Positions 1 to 8,279 of a stretch of DNA of 64,000 nt are shown piece by piece. The notes below the pieces were generated by a model. It worked only from the letters and a program-made list of their open reading frames with translations, was not told the DNA's origin and ran no database searches. Each line of letters begins with the position of its first letter. Position 1 is the stretch's first letter. Source of the DNA: Pseudomonas sp. Choline-02u-1 (GTDB taxonomy: Bacteria; Pseudomonadota; Gammaproteobacteria; Pseudomonadales; Pseudomonadaceae); contig NZ_PJBC01000013.1 of NCBI RefSeq assembly GCF_002836515.1, positions 1-64,000 of the forward strand, in the 5' to 3' direction. The translations under genes and the position numbers were made by a program.

Positions 1-18
1 GCTTCTAGCTTGTGCTTT

Positions 19-972
19 TTAATTCGGTCCCGGATCAGCCACTAAACGCCCGGCATCCTTGGCCAGAGACTTGAGAAACTCAGCCTGCAACTCAGGGTCA
101 TTGCGGGTGAGTTCGATCAGGCTCTGCTCCAGTTCGCTGGCTTCTTCTTCCAGGCCCAGTTCCGACAGGCGTTTGACCCGGTGCACCCACTGGCTCACCT
201 CGTCATCTTCCAGATCGTCATAAATCAGCCCGTGTGCTTCCAGCAATTTGCCGCGCAGGTGGCCGCTGAGCATCAGCGTCGAGTCTGAATGCACGTCGTC
301 CTTGGCGTCTTCGACGCTGATCTGCAAGCGGCCGATATGATTGAGGTCATGCTCGGCAAACGGACTGTCGAGCAGATTCAAACGCAGCACGCCGTTGCGA
401 TCGGTGGTCATGTCGAAGGTCTGCTTGCCGGCCTTGACCTGCACCGGTCGCTCGCTCCAAGGCAGGCTCGAATACTCCGTGCGCTTGTCGCGCTGGACTT
501 CATCGATGCCCGCAAGGTTCTGCTGTGCGCGGCCATTGGACTGCACATTCATGAACGGGTTGAGCCCGGCGAAACCGTAGCTCAGCCAATCTCTGGTGAC
601 GCTGTCCGGCAGGTTGCCGAGGGCGAACACGTTGACTACGTTCGCACCGACACCACCGACCACGGCTACCGCACCCAGCGGAATCTCATAGACTTCGCGC
701 CAGGGCTGATAAGGCGTGTAACGGTCGTAACGGCGGGTAACCTCGAACTCGGTGACTTCGAAAGTTTTCTGCTCGTTGATCTTCACGCGTCGCTGCGGCA
801 GCTCGAGCACCTTGGGCTCGCCGACATCGATTTGCAGGCTGTGATCAAGCAACTTTCGCTCGACCCGCTCTTCGTGCTCGCTGCGTTGCGACATGTGATT
901 GGCGCAGCCGCTGACCAGCAGGGCGCCGCACAGGGCGGCGCCACCGAGGCCTAAGGTGTTTCGCTTGAACAT
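19..972 (-). CDS. Putative outer-membrane lipoprotein of unknown function
   Basis: A 317-residue protein with a lipoprotein signal: a short charged N-terminus, a hydrophobic stretch and a lipobox ending LLVSGC, so Cys23 would be lipidated after cleavage. The remainder is soluble, with a short glycine/valine-rich hydrophobic patch near residues 98-118 and an acidic, Glu-rich C-terminus (about residues 255-310). I do not recognise a domain. It lies directly downstream of proS on the same strand, 17 nt away, so the two may be co-transcribed. The gene is complete; its stop lies 18 nt from the window edge. Existence of the gene is well supported, function is unknown. Confidence 0.75.
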   Translation of the reverse strand: MFKRNTLGLGGAALCGALLVSGCANHMSQRSEHEERVERKLLDHSLQIDVGEPKVLELPQRRVKINEQKTFEVTEFEVTRRYDRYTPYQPWREVYEIPLGAVAVVGGVGANVVNVFALGNLPDSVTRDWLSYGFAGLNPFMNVQSNGRAQQNLAGIDEVQRDKRTEYSSLPWSERPVQVKAGKQTFDMTTDRNGVLRLNLLDSPFAEHDLNHIGRLQISVEDAKDDVHSDSTLMLSGHLRGKLLEAHGLIYDDLEDDEVSQWVHRVKRLSELGLEEEASELEQSLIELTRNDPELQAEFLKSLAKDAGRLVADPGPN

Positions 973-989
973 GACGTCTCTATCTGGTT

Positions 990-2705
990 TCAGCGGCGGA
1001 TACGGGCCTGAAGGAAGGACACAACATCGGCCACCGGCAGCGCTTGCGCCTCTGCTTCGGAACGACTCTTGTATTCCAGGTTGCCTTCGGCGAGGCCACG
1101 GTCGCTGACCACGATCCGGTGTGGAATGCCGATCAGTTCCATGTCTGCGAACTTGATGCCCGGGCTGGTTTTCTTGTCGCGATCGTCCAGCAGCACTTCG
1201 AAGCCGGCCGCCGTCAGTTCGGCATACAGCTTGTCGGTGGCTTCGCGCACCTGCTCGGTTTCATAGCGCAGCGGTACCAGAGCGATCTGGAATGGCGCCA
1301 GGGTGTCGCTCCAGATGATGCCGTTGGCGTCGTTGTTCTGCTCGATGGCCGCAGCCACCACGCGGGAAACGCCAATGCCGTAGCAACCCATTTCCAGGGT
1401 GACCGGCTTGCCGTTCTCGCCCAGGACTTCGCATTTCATCGCCTTGCTGTACTTGTTGCCCAGCTGGAAGATGTGCCCGACTTCGATGCCGCGCTTGATT
1501 TCCAGCGAGCCTTTGCCGTCCGGGCTTGGGTCGCCTGCGACGACGTTGCGCAGGTCGGCAACGGTCGGAACCGGCAGGTCACGCTCCCAGTTCACGCCGA
1601 AGTAGTGCTTGTCGTCGATGTTCGCGCCAATACCGAAGTCGCTCATCATCGCGACCGAGCGGTCGATGATGATTGGCAGTGGCAGGTTCAGCGGGCCGAG
1701 CGAGCCGGCACCGGCGCCAATCGCGTCACGCAGTTCGGCGTCGGAAGCCATGACCAGCGGGCTGGCCACGCCAGGCTGGTTGGCAGCCTTGATTTCGTTC
1801 AGTTCGTGGTCGCCACGAATCACCAGCGCGATCAGCTTGCCTTCTTCTTCGGCATGCACGATCAGGGTCTTGATGGTCTTTTCAATCGGCAGATTGAATT
1901 TTTCCACCAGCGCCGCGATGGTTTTGGTGTCTGGCGTGTCGACCAGGCGCAGCTCTTCGGTTGGCGCCGGGCGCGAGGTTTCCCGTGGCACGGCTTCGGC
2001 TTTTTCGATGTTCGCCGCGTAGTCGGAACCGTTGCTGAAAACGATATCGTCTTCGCCGGACTCGGCCAGCACGTGGAATTCGTGGGAGCCGGCGCCGCCG
2101 ATCGAACCGTTGTCGGCTTCAACCGGGCGGAATTTCAGGCCCAGACGCGTAAAAATGTTGCAATAGGCTTCGTGCATGCGGTCATAGGTGACCTGCAGCG
2201 ACGCCTGATCGGCGTGGAAGGAGTACGAGTCCTTCATGATGAATTCGCGGCCGCGCATCAAACCGAAGCGTGGGCGGATTTCGTCACGGAACTTGGTCTG
2301 GATCTGGTACAGGTTGATCGGCAGCTGTTTATAGCTGCTCAACTCGTTGCGCATCAGATCGGTGATCACTTCTTCGTGGGTCGGGCCCGCGCAGAAGTCA
2401 CGACCGTGGCGGTCTTTGATGCGCAGCAGCTCAGGGCCGTATTCTTCCCAGCGCCCCGATTCCTGCCATAGCTCGGCCGGTTGGGTGCTCGGCATCAACA
2501 CTTCCAGAGAACCGGCGGCGTTCATCTCTTCGCGAACGATGGCTTCGACCTTGCGCATGACTCGCAAGCCCATCGGCAGCCATGTGTACAGGCCGGAGGC
2601 AAGCTTGCGGATCATGCCGGCGCGCAGCATCAGCTGGTGGCTGATCACGACCGCGTCGGAAGGCGTTTCTTTCTGTGTGGCGAGCAAAAATTGACTGGTG
2701 CGCAT
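990..2705 (-). CDS. proS: Prolyl-tRNA synthetase
   Basis: Cytoplasmic class II aminoacyl-tRNA synthetase that charges tRNA-Pro. At 571 residues it has the usual bacterial length, with the class II core split by the INS editing domain (roughly residues 225-390) that hydrolyses Ala-tRNA-Pro, followed by the motif 3 region ([10 protein letters not shown]) and the anticodon-binding domain at the C-terminus. The start was set at the ATG giving [11 protein letters not shown], which is the normal proS N-terminus; the longer reading frame adds 39 residues unlike the family. It is followed by a lipoprotein gene on the same strand. Nothing in the sequence suggests special regulation. Confidence 0.97.
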   Translation of the reverse strand: MRTSQFLLATQKETPSDAVVISHQLMLRAGMIRKLASGLYTWLPMGLRVMRKVEAIVREEMNAAGSLEVLMPSTQPAELWQESGRWEEYGPELLRIKDRHGRDFCAGPTHEEVITDLMRNELSSYKQLPINLYQIQTKFRDEIRPRFGLMRGREFIMKDSYSFHADQASLQVTYDRMHEAYCNIFTRLGLKFRPVEADNGSIGGAGSHEFHVLAESGEDDIVFSNGSDYAANIEKAEAVPRETSRPAPTEELRLVDTPDTKTIAALVEKFNLPIEKTIKTLIVHAEEEGKLIALVIRGDHELNEIKAANQPGVASPLVMASDAELRDAIGAGAGSLGPLNLPLPIIIDRSVAMMSDFGIGANIDDKHYFGVNWERDLPVPTVADLRNVVAGDPSPDGKGSLEIKRGIEVGHIFQLGNKYSKAMKCEVLGENGKPVTLEMGCYGIGVSRVVAAAIEQNNDANGIIWSDTLAPFQIALVPLRYETEQVREATDKLYAELTAAGFEVLLDDRDKKTSPGIKFADMELIGIPHRIVVSDRGLAEGNLEYKSRSEAEAQALPVADVVSFLQARIRR

Positions 2706-2834
2706 GGTTGGCCGTTGTCGGTTGCTATGACTGGAAATGACGAAGCAGTGTACCGGCGAGTTTTGCTGACGTACAGAAGTGTGGCCGGCGTAAAGATCCA
2801 GCGGCGGGATTGCTCCCGCCATTGGCGAAGTGTC

Positions 2835-4394
2835 TTACGATTCTTCGGTGACGGGCGTCGGTGCTGGCTCGGGCGACGGTGTCGCGCCTTCGCGGCGGCG
2901 CTCCTGAAACCAGTGCAGCGCAATCAGCACCAGCGTCGGCACGCCGAGCAGGGCGGTGATGAGGAAGAAACTGTGGTAGCCGAACTTCTCGACCAGAACG
3001 CCGGAATAGCCGCCCATCAAGCGCGGCAGCAGCAACATGATCGAGCTGAGCAGGGCGTATTGCGTGGCCGAGAACTTCAGGTTGGTCAGGCTCGACAGGT
3101 AGGCAACGAACGCCGAGGTCGCCAGACCCGAGCTGAAATTGTCCAGGGAAATGGTCACGACCAGCATCTGCAGGTTCGGGCCCATGTCCGCGAGCATGAC
3201 GAACAGCAGGTTGGTCCCCGCCGAAGCCACGCCGCCAATGAACAGGATCGGCAAGATACCGAAGCGCACGATTAACAGGCCGCCCATGCCGGCGCCGACG
3301 AGGGTCATGATCAAGCCGAAGATCTTGCTGACACTGGCGATCTGATCTTTGGTGAAGCCCTGGTCGATGTAGAACACGTTGGCCATCACGCCCATCACTG
3401 TGTCCGACATGCGATAGGTGGCGATCAGGCCCAGCAGCAAAAGCGCCTGCCAGCGATAACGCAGAATGAAGTCGTTGACCGGCGTCAGCACCGGTGCCAG
3501 GCCGCGCCGGCCCATGGCTGACAGACACATCCCCGTCAGCAACGTATAGAGAATGGCGCGCAGAAAGGCGCGGTCTTCGAGCAGCAGGTCGAGCGGGCTC
3601 ATGTCGCCGAACAGCACGCCAGCGAAATCGGTGTTGTACAACTGAGTGAACATCGCCGGTACCGACACCAGCAGGATGATCAGCACGAACACCGACATCA
3701 GTTGATGCATGAAGGTGTAACGCCCGGCCTGCAACTGCGTGCGCAGCGGCACCGGCGGCTCGCGCATAAACAGCGAGGTCAGCAGCGCCGGCACCATCAA
3801 TACGCCGAACAGCACATAAGTGCCGGTCCAGGCTGAATGCTTATAGTTGAAACCGGTGGAGCCGAAACCTTCGGCGAAAAACAGCGCGCCGGCGGTAGCG
3901 AGCAGGGCGGCGACGCGGTAACCCGACATGTAACTGGCGGCCAGGGCAGCCTGGCGGCTGTCATCGGCGATTTCCAGGCGATAGGCGTCGACCGCGATGT
4001 CTTGCGTGGCAGAGGCAAATGCGACGACCACGGCAATAGCGATCAGCCAGGACAGATGCTTCTGCGGATCACAGAAACCCATGCCGATCAGGCCGAGAAT
4101 CACCAGTGCCTGTGAGAGCACCAGCCAGGAACGGCGGCGGCCGAGCTTGCCCAGCAAGGGCAAGCGCCATTGGTCGAGCAGCGGCGACCAGACCCATTTG
4201 AACGCATAGGCCAGACCGATCAGGCTGGCGTAGCCGATGGTTTCACGGGCCACGCCCGCTTCACGCAGCCACACGGAGAGCGTCGAGAACACCAGCATGT
4301 ACGGCAGGCCGGCGGCAAAACCGAGCAACAACAGCACGAGCGTCGAAGGACTGGCATAGGCGGCGAGCGCGGCGCGCCAGGTTTTACGGGGCAT
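2835..4394 (-). CDS. ampG: AmpG-type muropeptide permease (MFS)
   Basis: Inner-membrane transporter of the major facilitator family that imports anhydro-muropeptides released during cell-wall turnover; in Pseudomonas this feeds recycling and AmpR-dependent beta-lactamase control. The 519-residue protein is strongly hydrophobic with many membrane segments. The conserved N-terminal signature GFAAGLPYMLVFSTL and the later ASATQDIAVDAYR segment are characteristic of AmpG. The C-terminal tail is polar and proline-rich. It is transcribed toward proS with about 130 nt between them, and on its other side the alkyltransferase-like gene follows closely on the same strand. A Pseudomonas genome may carry a second homologue (AmpP), so the exact paralogue is inferred. 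Confidence 0.92.
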   Translation of the reverse strand: MPRKTWRAALAAYASPSTLVLLLLGFAAGLPYMLVFSTLSVWLREAGVARETIGYASLIGLAYAFKWVWSPLLDQWRLPLLGKLGRRRSWLVLSQALVILGLIGMGFCDPQKHLSWLIAIAVVVAFASATQDIAVDAYRLEIADDSRQAALAASYMSGYRVAALLATAGALFFAEGFGSTGFNYKHSAWTGTYVLFGVLMVPALLTSLFMREPPVPLRTQLQAGRYTFMHQLMSVFVLIILLVSVPAMFTQLYNTDFAGVLFGDMSPLDLLLEDRAFLRAILYTLLTGMCLSAMGRRGLAPVLTPVNDFILRYRWQALLLLGLIATYRMSDTVMGVMANVFYIDQGFTKDQIASVSKIFGLIMTLVGAGMGGLLIVRFGILPILFIGGVASAGTNLLFVMLADMGPNLQMLVVTISLDNFSSGLATSAFVAYLSSLTNLKFSATQYALLSSIMLLLPRLMGGYSGVLVEKFGYHSFFLITALLGVPTLVLIALHWFQERRREGATPSPEPAPTPVTEES

Positions 4395-4437
4395 GGGCTG
4401 AAGTCTGCCTCAAGATTGCGGAAACAAAGCGCGCACT

Positions 4438-4791
4438 CTAACCGCTGTGCTCTACCGGACGCCAGCCATGGCGCCGAATATCCACACGATTGTTCTGGAC
4501 GCAAATGCCTTCCATGCGCAGTCGCGCGCGTTGTTCGTCGCCGGACGGGCTGCCTACTGGCAGGCTGATGCGTCCGCCGGCGCCGAGTACGCGGTGCCAG
4601 GGCAGCTTGGTATCGTCAGGCAACTGGCTCAAGGTACGGCCGACCCAGCGCGCGGCGCGGCCGAGTCCGGCGAGTTCGGCCAACTGACCATAACTGACGA
4701 CTTTGCCTTCGGGCACTTGGGCAAGTGTCGAGTAGAGTGCCGTGCGTCGGATGTGCGCATCGTTTTCGACACTGTCGAGCGGGTCTTTCAC
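4438..4791 (-). CDS. Alkyltransferase-like protein (MGMT family)
   Basis: A 117-residue protein with the DNA-binding domain of O6-alkylguanine-DNA alkyltransferases (YSTLAQVPEGKVVSYGQLAELAG, then LPWHRVLGAGGRI). The normal reactive-cysteine motif PCHR is replaced by PWHR, so it should bind alkylated guanine without repairing it, as ATL proteins do to flag lesions for nucleotide excision repair. The GTG start is chosen because an AGGAG ribosome binding site lies 8 nt upstream on the minus strand; the long upstream extension of the frame (overlapping the DUF481 gene) has no family resemblance. It ends 43 nt before the ampG start. Confidence 0.88.
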   Translation of the reverse strand: MKDPLDSVENDAHIRRTALYSTLAQVPEGKVVSYGQLAELAGLGRAARWVGRTLSQLPDDTKLPWHRVLGAGGRISLPVGSPSGDEQRARLRMEGICVQNNRVDIRRHGWRPVEHSG

Positions 4792-4956
4792 GTGCGCGGC
4801 TCCTGAACATTGGTGTGGCGAAGGCGACAAGCGTAATCGCTCGCGGCCCAGTTGAGAAATGAACTCAATTGAAATAGTCCGGTCAGTCCTTGTCATGGGC
4901 AAAATCCTACGGATAATGCCGACCCTTTTCGCCAACTCTGAGCCCCCGATCTGCTT

Positions 4957-5964
4957 ATGTTCTCCAGAACCTTGTTGTGCCTCGCTGTTTTCAGCGCGTC
5001 CACGCCCCTGCTTGCCGACACCGTCTGGTTGAAAAACGGCGACAAGCTGAGCGGCACTATCACGGTATTCGATGGCGGCAAGCTGTTGATCCAGACCAAA
5101 TACGCCGGTGCGGTGGCGATTGACTGGAAAGAGGTCAAGACCCTGGACAGTGACCAGCACCTGCTGGTGAAGCAGGACGCCTACGCCGGCGAAGTGTCGA
5201 AATCGCTCACAGCGGCCGACGACGGCAAGGTCACTCTGGCCAATGGCGAGGCGCCGAAGACTGTCGAGCTGGCGAGCATTCAGCAGATCCTCAAGCCCAA
5301 GCCGATCGTCACCGACCTGGTATGGAAGGGCAACGTCGACCTGGCTCTGGATTATCAGCGCGCCGAGAAAGACACCGATGACTACGACGTCGCGTTCAAG
5401 ACCTCGGCGCGTCACGGTCGCTGGCGCCATACCGCTGAAGGTGAGTACAACCGCGAAGTGCAGGATGCGCAAACCACCACCAACAACTGGCGCGCCGAAT
5501 ACTCCCTCGACCGCTTCATTACCGATCAATGGTTCTGGCAGGGTCGCCTGAACTACAAGCGGGATCACATCGAAGAGCTGGCGCGCCAGCGGGTGGTCGG
5601 TACCGGTCCTGGCTACCAGTTCTGGGACGATGAGTTGGGCGCTTTCTCGCTGGGCTCGTTGCTCAACCGCACTGATTACGAGTATCGCGATGGCAGCAAG
5701 GACAACTTTTATTCCGTCGCGATGAAGTGGGATTACAACCGCTATCTGATCGGCAAGAAGGTCGAGTTCTTCACCAACGGTGAAGTCGGCAAACCGCTGT
5801 CGGGCGTTGCCGATTATGCGCTGGATGCCGAGCTGGGCCTGCGCTACAAGGTCACCGACTGGGCCTCGCTCAACCTCAAGGCCGAGCGTGACATCATCAG
5901 CGGCACCAATGATGCGGATCTGAACAAGACGCGCTATACCGCAGGGTTTGGCGTGGCTTGGTAA
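4957..5964 (+). CDS. DUF481 outer-membrane protein
   Basis: A 335-residue exported protein with a clear signal peptide ending near LLA-DTVWLKNG. The first part after the signal resembles a small folded module (GDKLSGTITVFDGGKLLIQTKYAG), and the C-terminal two thirds is a DUF481 domain (YdiY-like), a predicted beta-barrel with alternating aromatic residues and a final strand ending FGVAW typical of outer-membrane barrels. Function is unknown; such proteins are often called salt-induced outer-membrane proteins. It diverges from the ATL gene and is followed at once by an inverted repeat with a T tract that could end its transcript. Confidence 0.85.
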   Translation: MFSRTLLCLAVFSASTPLLADTVWLKNGDKLSGTITVFDGGKLLIQTKYAGAVAIDWKEVKTLDSDQHLLVKQDAYAGEVSKSLTAADDGKVTLANGEAPKTVELASIQQILKPKPIVTDLVWKGNVDLALDYQRAEKDTDDYDVAFKTSARHGRWRHTAEGEYNREVQDAQTTTNNWRAEYSLDRFITDQWFWQGRLNYKRDHIEELARQRVVGTGPGYQFWDDELGAFSLGSLLNRTDYEYRDGSKDNFYSVAMKWDYNRYLIGKKVEFFTNGEVGKPLSGVADYALDAELGLRYKVTDWASLNLKAERDIISGTNDADLNKTRYTAGFGVAW

Positions 5965-5975
5965 AGGCTTTAAGC

Positions 5976-6056
5976 CAAAGATCGCAGCCTTTCGGCAGCT
6001 CCTGCAGGGTGCGCATCAACCCTCTGTAGGAGCTGCCGAAGGCTGCGATTTTTTTT
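5976..6056. repeat. Inverted repeat, GATCGCAGCC family (REP-like)
   Basis: Two inverted copies of the motif ATCGCAGCCTTCGGCAGCTCC flank a short spacer, and the right arm is followed by a run of eight T. It sits just after the DUF481 gene and can fold into a long hairpin that may act as its terminator. The same motif recurs near 10.9, 22.5, 31.8, 45.0 and 61.4 kb. Confidence 0.85.
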
Positions 6057-6081
6057 GCGCCGTGGAAAAACAGACGCCCAC

Positions 6082-6116
6082 AAAAAAGCCCCGCTTTTAA
6101 GGGCGGGGCTCTTTTC
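6082..6116 (-). terminator. Intrinsic terminator of capB
   Basis: On the minus strand AGCCCCGCCC pairs with GGGCGGGGCT-like sequence around a short A/T loop (AGCCCCGC...GCGGGGCT), followed by TTTTTTG. It begins 16 nt after the capB stop codon. Confidence 0.85.
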
Positions 6117-6131
6117 TAAAGAAGCTACAAG

Positions 6132-6341
6132 TTAGATAACTTGTACTTCTTCAGCTTGCATGCCTTTCTGACCGCGGGTAGCGATGAAAGAAACCTGTTG
6201 GCCTTCTTTCAGGCTTTTGAAGCCGTCGGATTGGATAGCTTTGAAGTGAACGAACAGGTCGTCACCGGATTGTGGGGTGATGAAGCCGAAGCCTTTTTCA
6301 TCGTTGAACCACTTAACGGTACCGGTTTGGCGATTAGACAT
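6132..6341 (-). CDS. capB: Cold shock protein CapB (CspA family)
   Basis: A 69-residue single cold-shock domain that binds single-stranded RNA and DNA and melts RNA structure. The RNP1 motif KGFGFITP and RNP2 motif LFVHFKAI are both present, and the sequence closely matches the CapB cold-acclimation proteins of Pseudomonas. The start has a good AGGAG site 7 nt upstream on the minus strand. A leader of about 100 nt lies between it and a plausible promoter, and a strong terminator follows. Cytoplasmic and probably highly expressed. Confidence 0.95.
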   Translation of the reverse strand: MSNRQTGTVKWFNDEKGFGFITPQSGDDLFVHFKAIQSDGFKSLKEGQQVSFIATRGQKGMQAEEVQVI

Positions 6342-6696
6342 GGTGTAACTCCTTGAACAAAGATAACTGCGACTCAGGAAGAACCCTGGCCGAGACTGAG
6401 TGCAAAGAGCAGGAAAAATTCTTGTAGATGGTTGGATCGAAATTCAACATATCGTGTAGAGATTCTCAGTGACACAAGCAGCACAGTGGCGCCACCTTAA
6501 CCCTTTTTCCGGAACGTGCCAATGCTTCTTGCAAAGGTTTCTCTGTTTTAGGGATCGGCGGTGCGACGGTTCGTCGCCACATCGCGTAAATACGGGGCGT
6601 TCGCCGAGAATTGCGTTGCGCACTTTGAACGAGGCGACGCGCCCGGTAAGATGCCGGACAGAATTTTTCCACCTCGCTATTCAGGACAACCCCGCC
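6342..6696. other. Divergent intergenic region between capB and dcd
   Basis: This 355-nt gap holds the upstream region of capB (minus strand) and of dcd (plus strand). A weak promoter-like TTGAAT box on the minus strand near 6445-6450 would give capB a leader of roughly 90-100 nt, as expected for cold-shock genes, but I could not fix it well. The rest of the gap up to the dcd start shows no convincing gene or RNA. Confidence 0.4.
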
Positions 6697-7263
6697 ATGA
6701 GCATCAAATCGGACAAGTGGATTCGCCGCATGGCGCAGGAACACGGCATGATCGAACCGTTCGTCGAGCGCCAGATGCGCGGCAGCGACGACAGCCGGGT
6801 GATTTCCTACGGCGTGTCGAGCTACGGCTACGACGTGCGCTGCACCAACCACTTCAAGGTGTTCACCAACATCAACTCGGCCATCGTCGATCCGAAGAAC
6901 TTCGACGCTGGCAGCTTCGTCGACATCCACAGCGACGTCTGCATCATCCCGCCGAACTCCTTCGCCCTGGCCAGCACCGTCGAGTACTTTCGCATTCCAC
7001 GCAATGTGCTGACCATCTGCCTGGGCAAAAGCACCTACGCGCGCTGCGGCATCATCGTCAACGTCACGCCGCTGGAACCCGAGTGGGAAGGCCACGTGAC
7101 GCTGGAGTTCTCCAATACCACCAACCTGCCGGCGAAAATCTACGCCAACGAAGGCGTGGCGCAGATGCTCTTCCTTGAATCCGACGAAGAATGTGAAGTT
7201 TCTTACAAGGATCGTGGCGGCAAGTACCAGGGCCAGCGTGGCGTGACGTTGCCGCGCACCTGA
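6697..7263 (+). CDS. dcd: dCTP deaminase
   Basis: Converts dCTP to dUTP, the main route to dUMP for thymidylate synthesis in Gram-negative bacteria. The 188-residue product begins [13 protein letters not shown], as in Pseudomonas Dcd, and carries the trimeric dUTPase-fold motifs ([45 protein letters not shown], with the catalytic Glu). The start at this ATG was chosen because the preceding 76 codons of the open frame have no family match. An intrinsic terminator follows 35 nt downstream. Confidence 0.96.
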   Translation: MSIKSDKWIRRMAQEHGMIEPFVERQMRGSDDSRVISYGVSSYGYDVRCTNHFKVFTNINSAIVDPKNFDAGSFVDIHSDVCIIPPNSFALASTVEYFRIPRNVLTICLGKSTYARCGIIVNVTPLEPEWEGHVTLEFSNTTNLPAKIYANEGVAQMLFLESDEECEVSYKDRGGKYQGQRGVTLPRT

Positions 7264-7297
7264 GGTCACCATCCGACGGATGTCGGGAATTCTTTGG

Positions 7298-7335
7298 CGG
7301 GCAGACACTCTATGGGGTGTACTGCCCGTTTTTGT
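7298..7335 (+). terminator. Intrinsic terminator after dcd
   Basis: CGGGCAG pairs with CTGCCCG, extended by an inner ACAC/GTGT stem, and is followed by TTTTTGTT. It separates dcd from the next small gene, which must then rely on read-through or its own promoter. Confidence 0.7.
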
Positions 7336-7371
7336 TACACACAAAGACGGGCCTTCACTGAGGAGTGCCCT

Positions 7372-7581
7372 ATGAAGATCGATCCGCGAATCAGCGCTGA
7401 ACTGGCAAGGCTTGAGCCCAATCAGATAGGCGTTCTGGCCTGGTCGCTATTGGCGAATCCGTCGTTGAGCCTGTCCGGCGGCGTACCCGGCCAGCCCGAT
7501 CCTGATACTCCCAACGAACAACCGACCGAACCCGGCGAACCGACACTTCCGGATGAACCGCCTCCGGCGCCTGTCGCCTGA
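7372..7581 (+). CDS. Small conserved-looking protein with proline-rich acidic tail
   Basis: A 69-residue protein with an AGGAG site 6 nt before the ATG. The first 38 residues look like a short amphipathic folded segment (RISAELARLEPNQIGVLAWSLL), while the last 30 are almost entirely Pro, Glu, Asp, Gly and Thr and probably disordered. There is no signal peptide. I do not recognise a family. The good ribosome binding site and typical codon use support it as a real gene; its stop is 44 nt from the converging pdeM stop. Confidence 0.65.
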   Translation: MKIDPRISAELARLEPNQIGVLAWSLLANPSLSLSGGVPGQPDPDTPNEQPTEPGEPTLPDEPPPAPVA

Positions 7582-7625
7582 TCCACTGTCACGAATATGG
7601 CCCATTGGTCTGATCGTTTTACGAT

Positions 7626-8279
7626 TTAGCTGACGGGCCATATTTCGTTGTCGCCGATCACAAAGACTTTGCAGTTGTCGTCGCGCTCGACCTGATAACC
7701 ACCGGTAAACGCTCCAAACGCCGGCATCAGGCTGATGCGCTCACCCAACCTGAAACACGCCAGGCGCAAGCTTTGCCGGCCTTTTCCATGCAGTCGATAG
7801 ACCGGGTGCACATGGCCGGCCAGCACGTGTCGGTCGGGATGCGCGTCGGGCTCGTGCTGCAACGCGAACGGCCCGAGCAACAGCGGTTCGGGCACCACGC
7901 GGATATTCAACGACGCCGGCGGGTCGCCCGCGCGTTTGTCATGGTTGCCGCGAATCAGCGTCATCGGCAGATGAGCGTGGCGTGCTCGCCACTCTGCCAG
8001 AGCGTTCAGTGTCGTCGGGACATGGGAGCCAGGCCCATGCAGAAAATCACCGAGAAAAATCAATTGGCGACACGGCAGCCGTGCCAGCAACGCGTCGATC
8101 ACCTCGATGTTGCTCGCCGTCGTGCCATGCGGCACCGGTTGGCCAAGGCTGCGATAAGCCGCTGCTTTGCCGAAATGCACGTCGGCGATCAGCAGTGCTT
8201 CCTGCGCGGGCCAATACAGGGCTTTCTCCGGCAGCAACCACAACTCTTCGCCGGCCAGACGTATCGGGTACGCACTCAC
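7626..8279 (-). CDS. pdeM: Ligase-associated metallophosphoesterase PdeM
   Basis: A 217-residue calcineurin-type phosphoesterase that acts as a Mn-dependent DNA endonuclease/phosphodiesterase in the ligase-associated repair set. The metal motifs appear in order: [23 protein letters not shown], and GHVHP. Its ATG overlaps the stop codon of the helicase gene by 4 nt, so the two are translationally coupled. Known clusters of this type join the nuclease with an Lhr-core helicase, an ATP-dependent ligase and an MBL-fold exonuclease; here the other two genes lie 7 kb away at 15.5-18.2 kb. Confidence 0.92.
   Translation of the reverse strand: MSAYPIRLAGEELWLLPEKALYWPAQEALLIADVHFGKAAAYRSLGQPVPHGTTASNIEVIDALLARLPCRQLIFLGDFLHGPGSHVPTTLNALAEWRARHAHLPMTLIRGNHDKRAGDPPASLNIRVVPEPLLLGPFALQHEPDAHPDRHVLAGHVHPVYRLHGKGRQSLRLACFRLGERISLMPAFGAFTGGYQVERDDNCKVFVIGDNEIWPVS

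Noticed and set aside
1044..2471. 475-codon plus-strand frame opposite proS
   Set aside because: Shadow of proS, without domain or ribosome binding site.
6466..6582. 38-codon minus-strand frame (starts [11 protein letters not shown]) in the capB-dcd gap
   Set aside because: No ribosome binding site, and it lies in the region expected to hold promoters; no evidence of conservation can be judged here.
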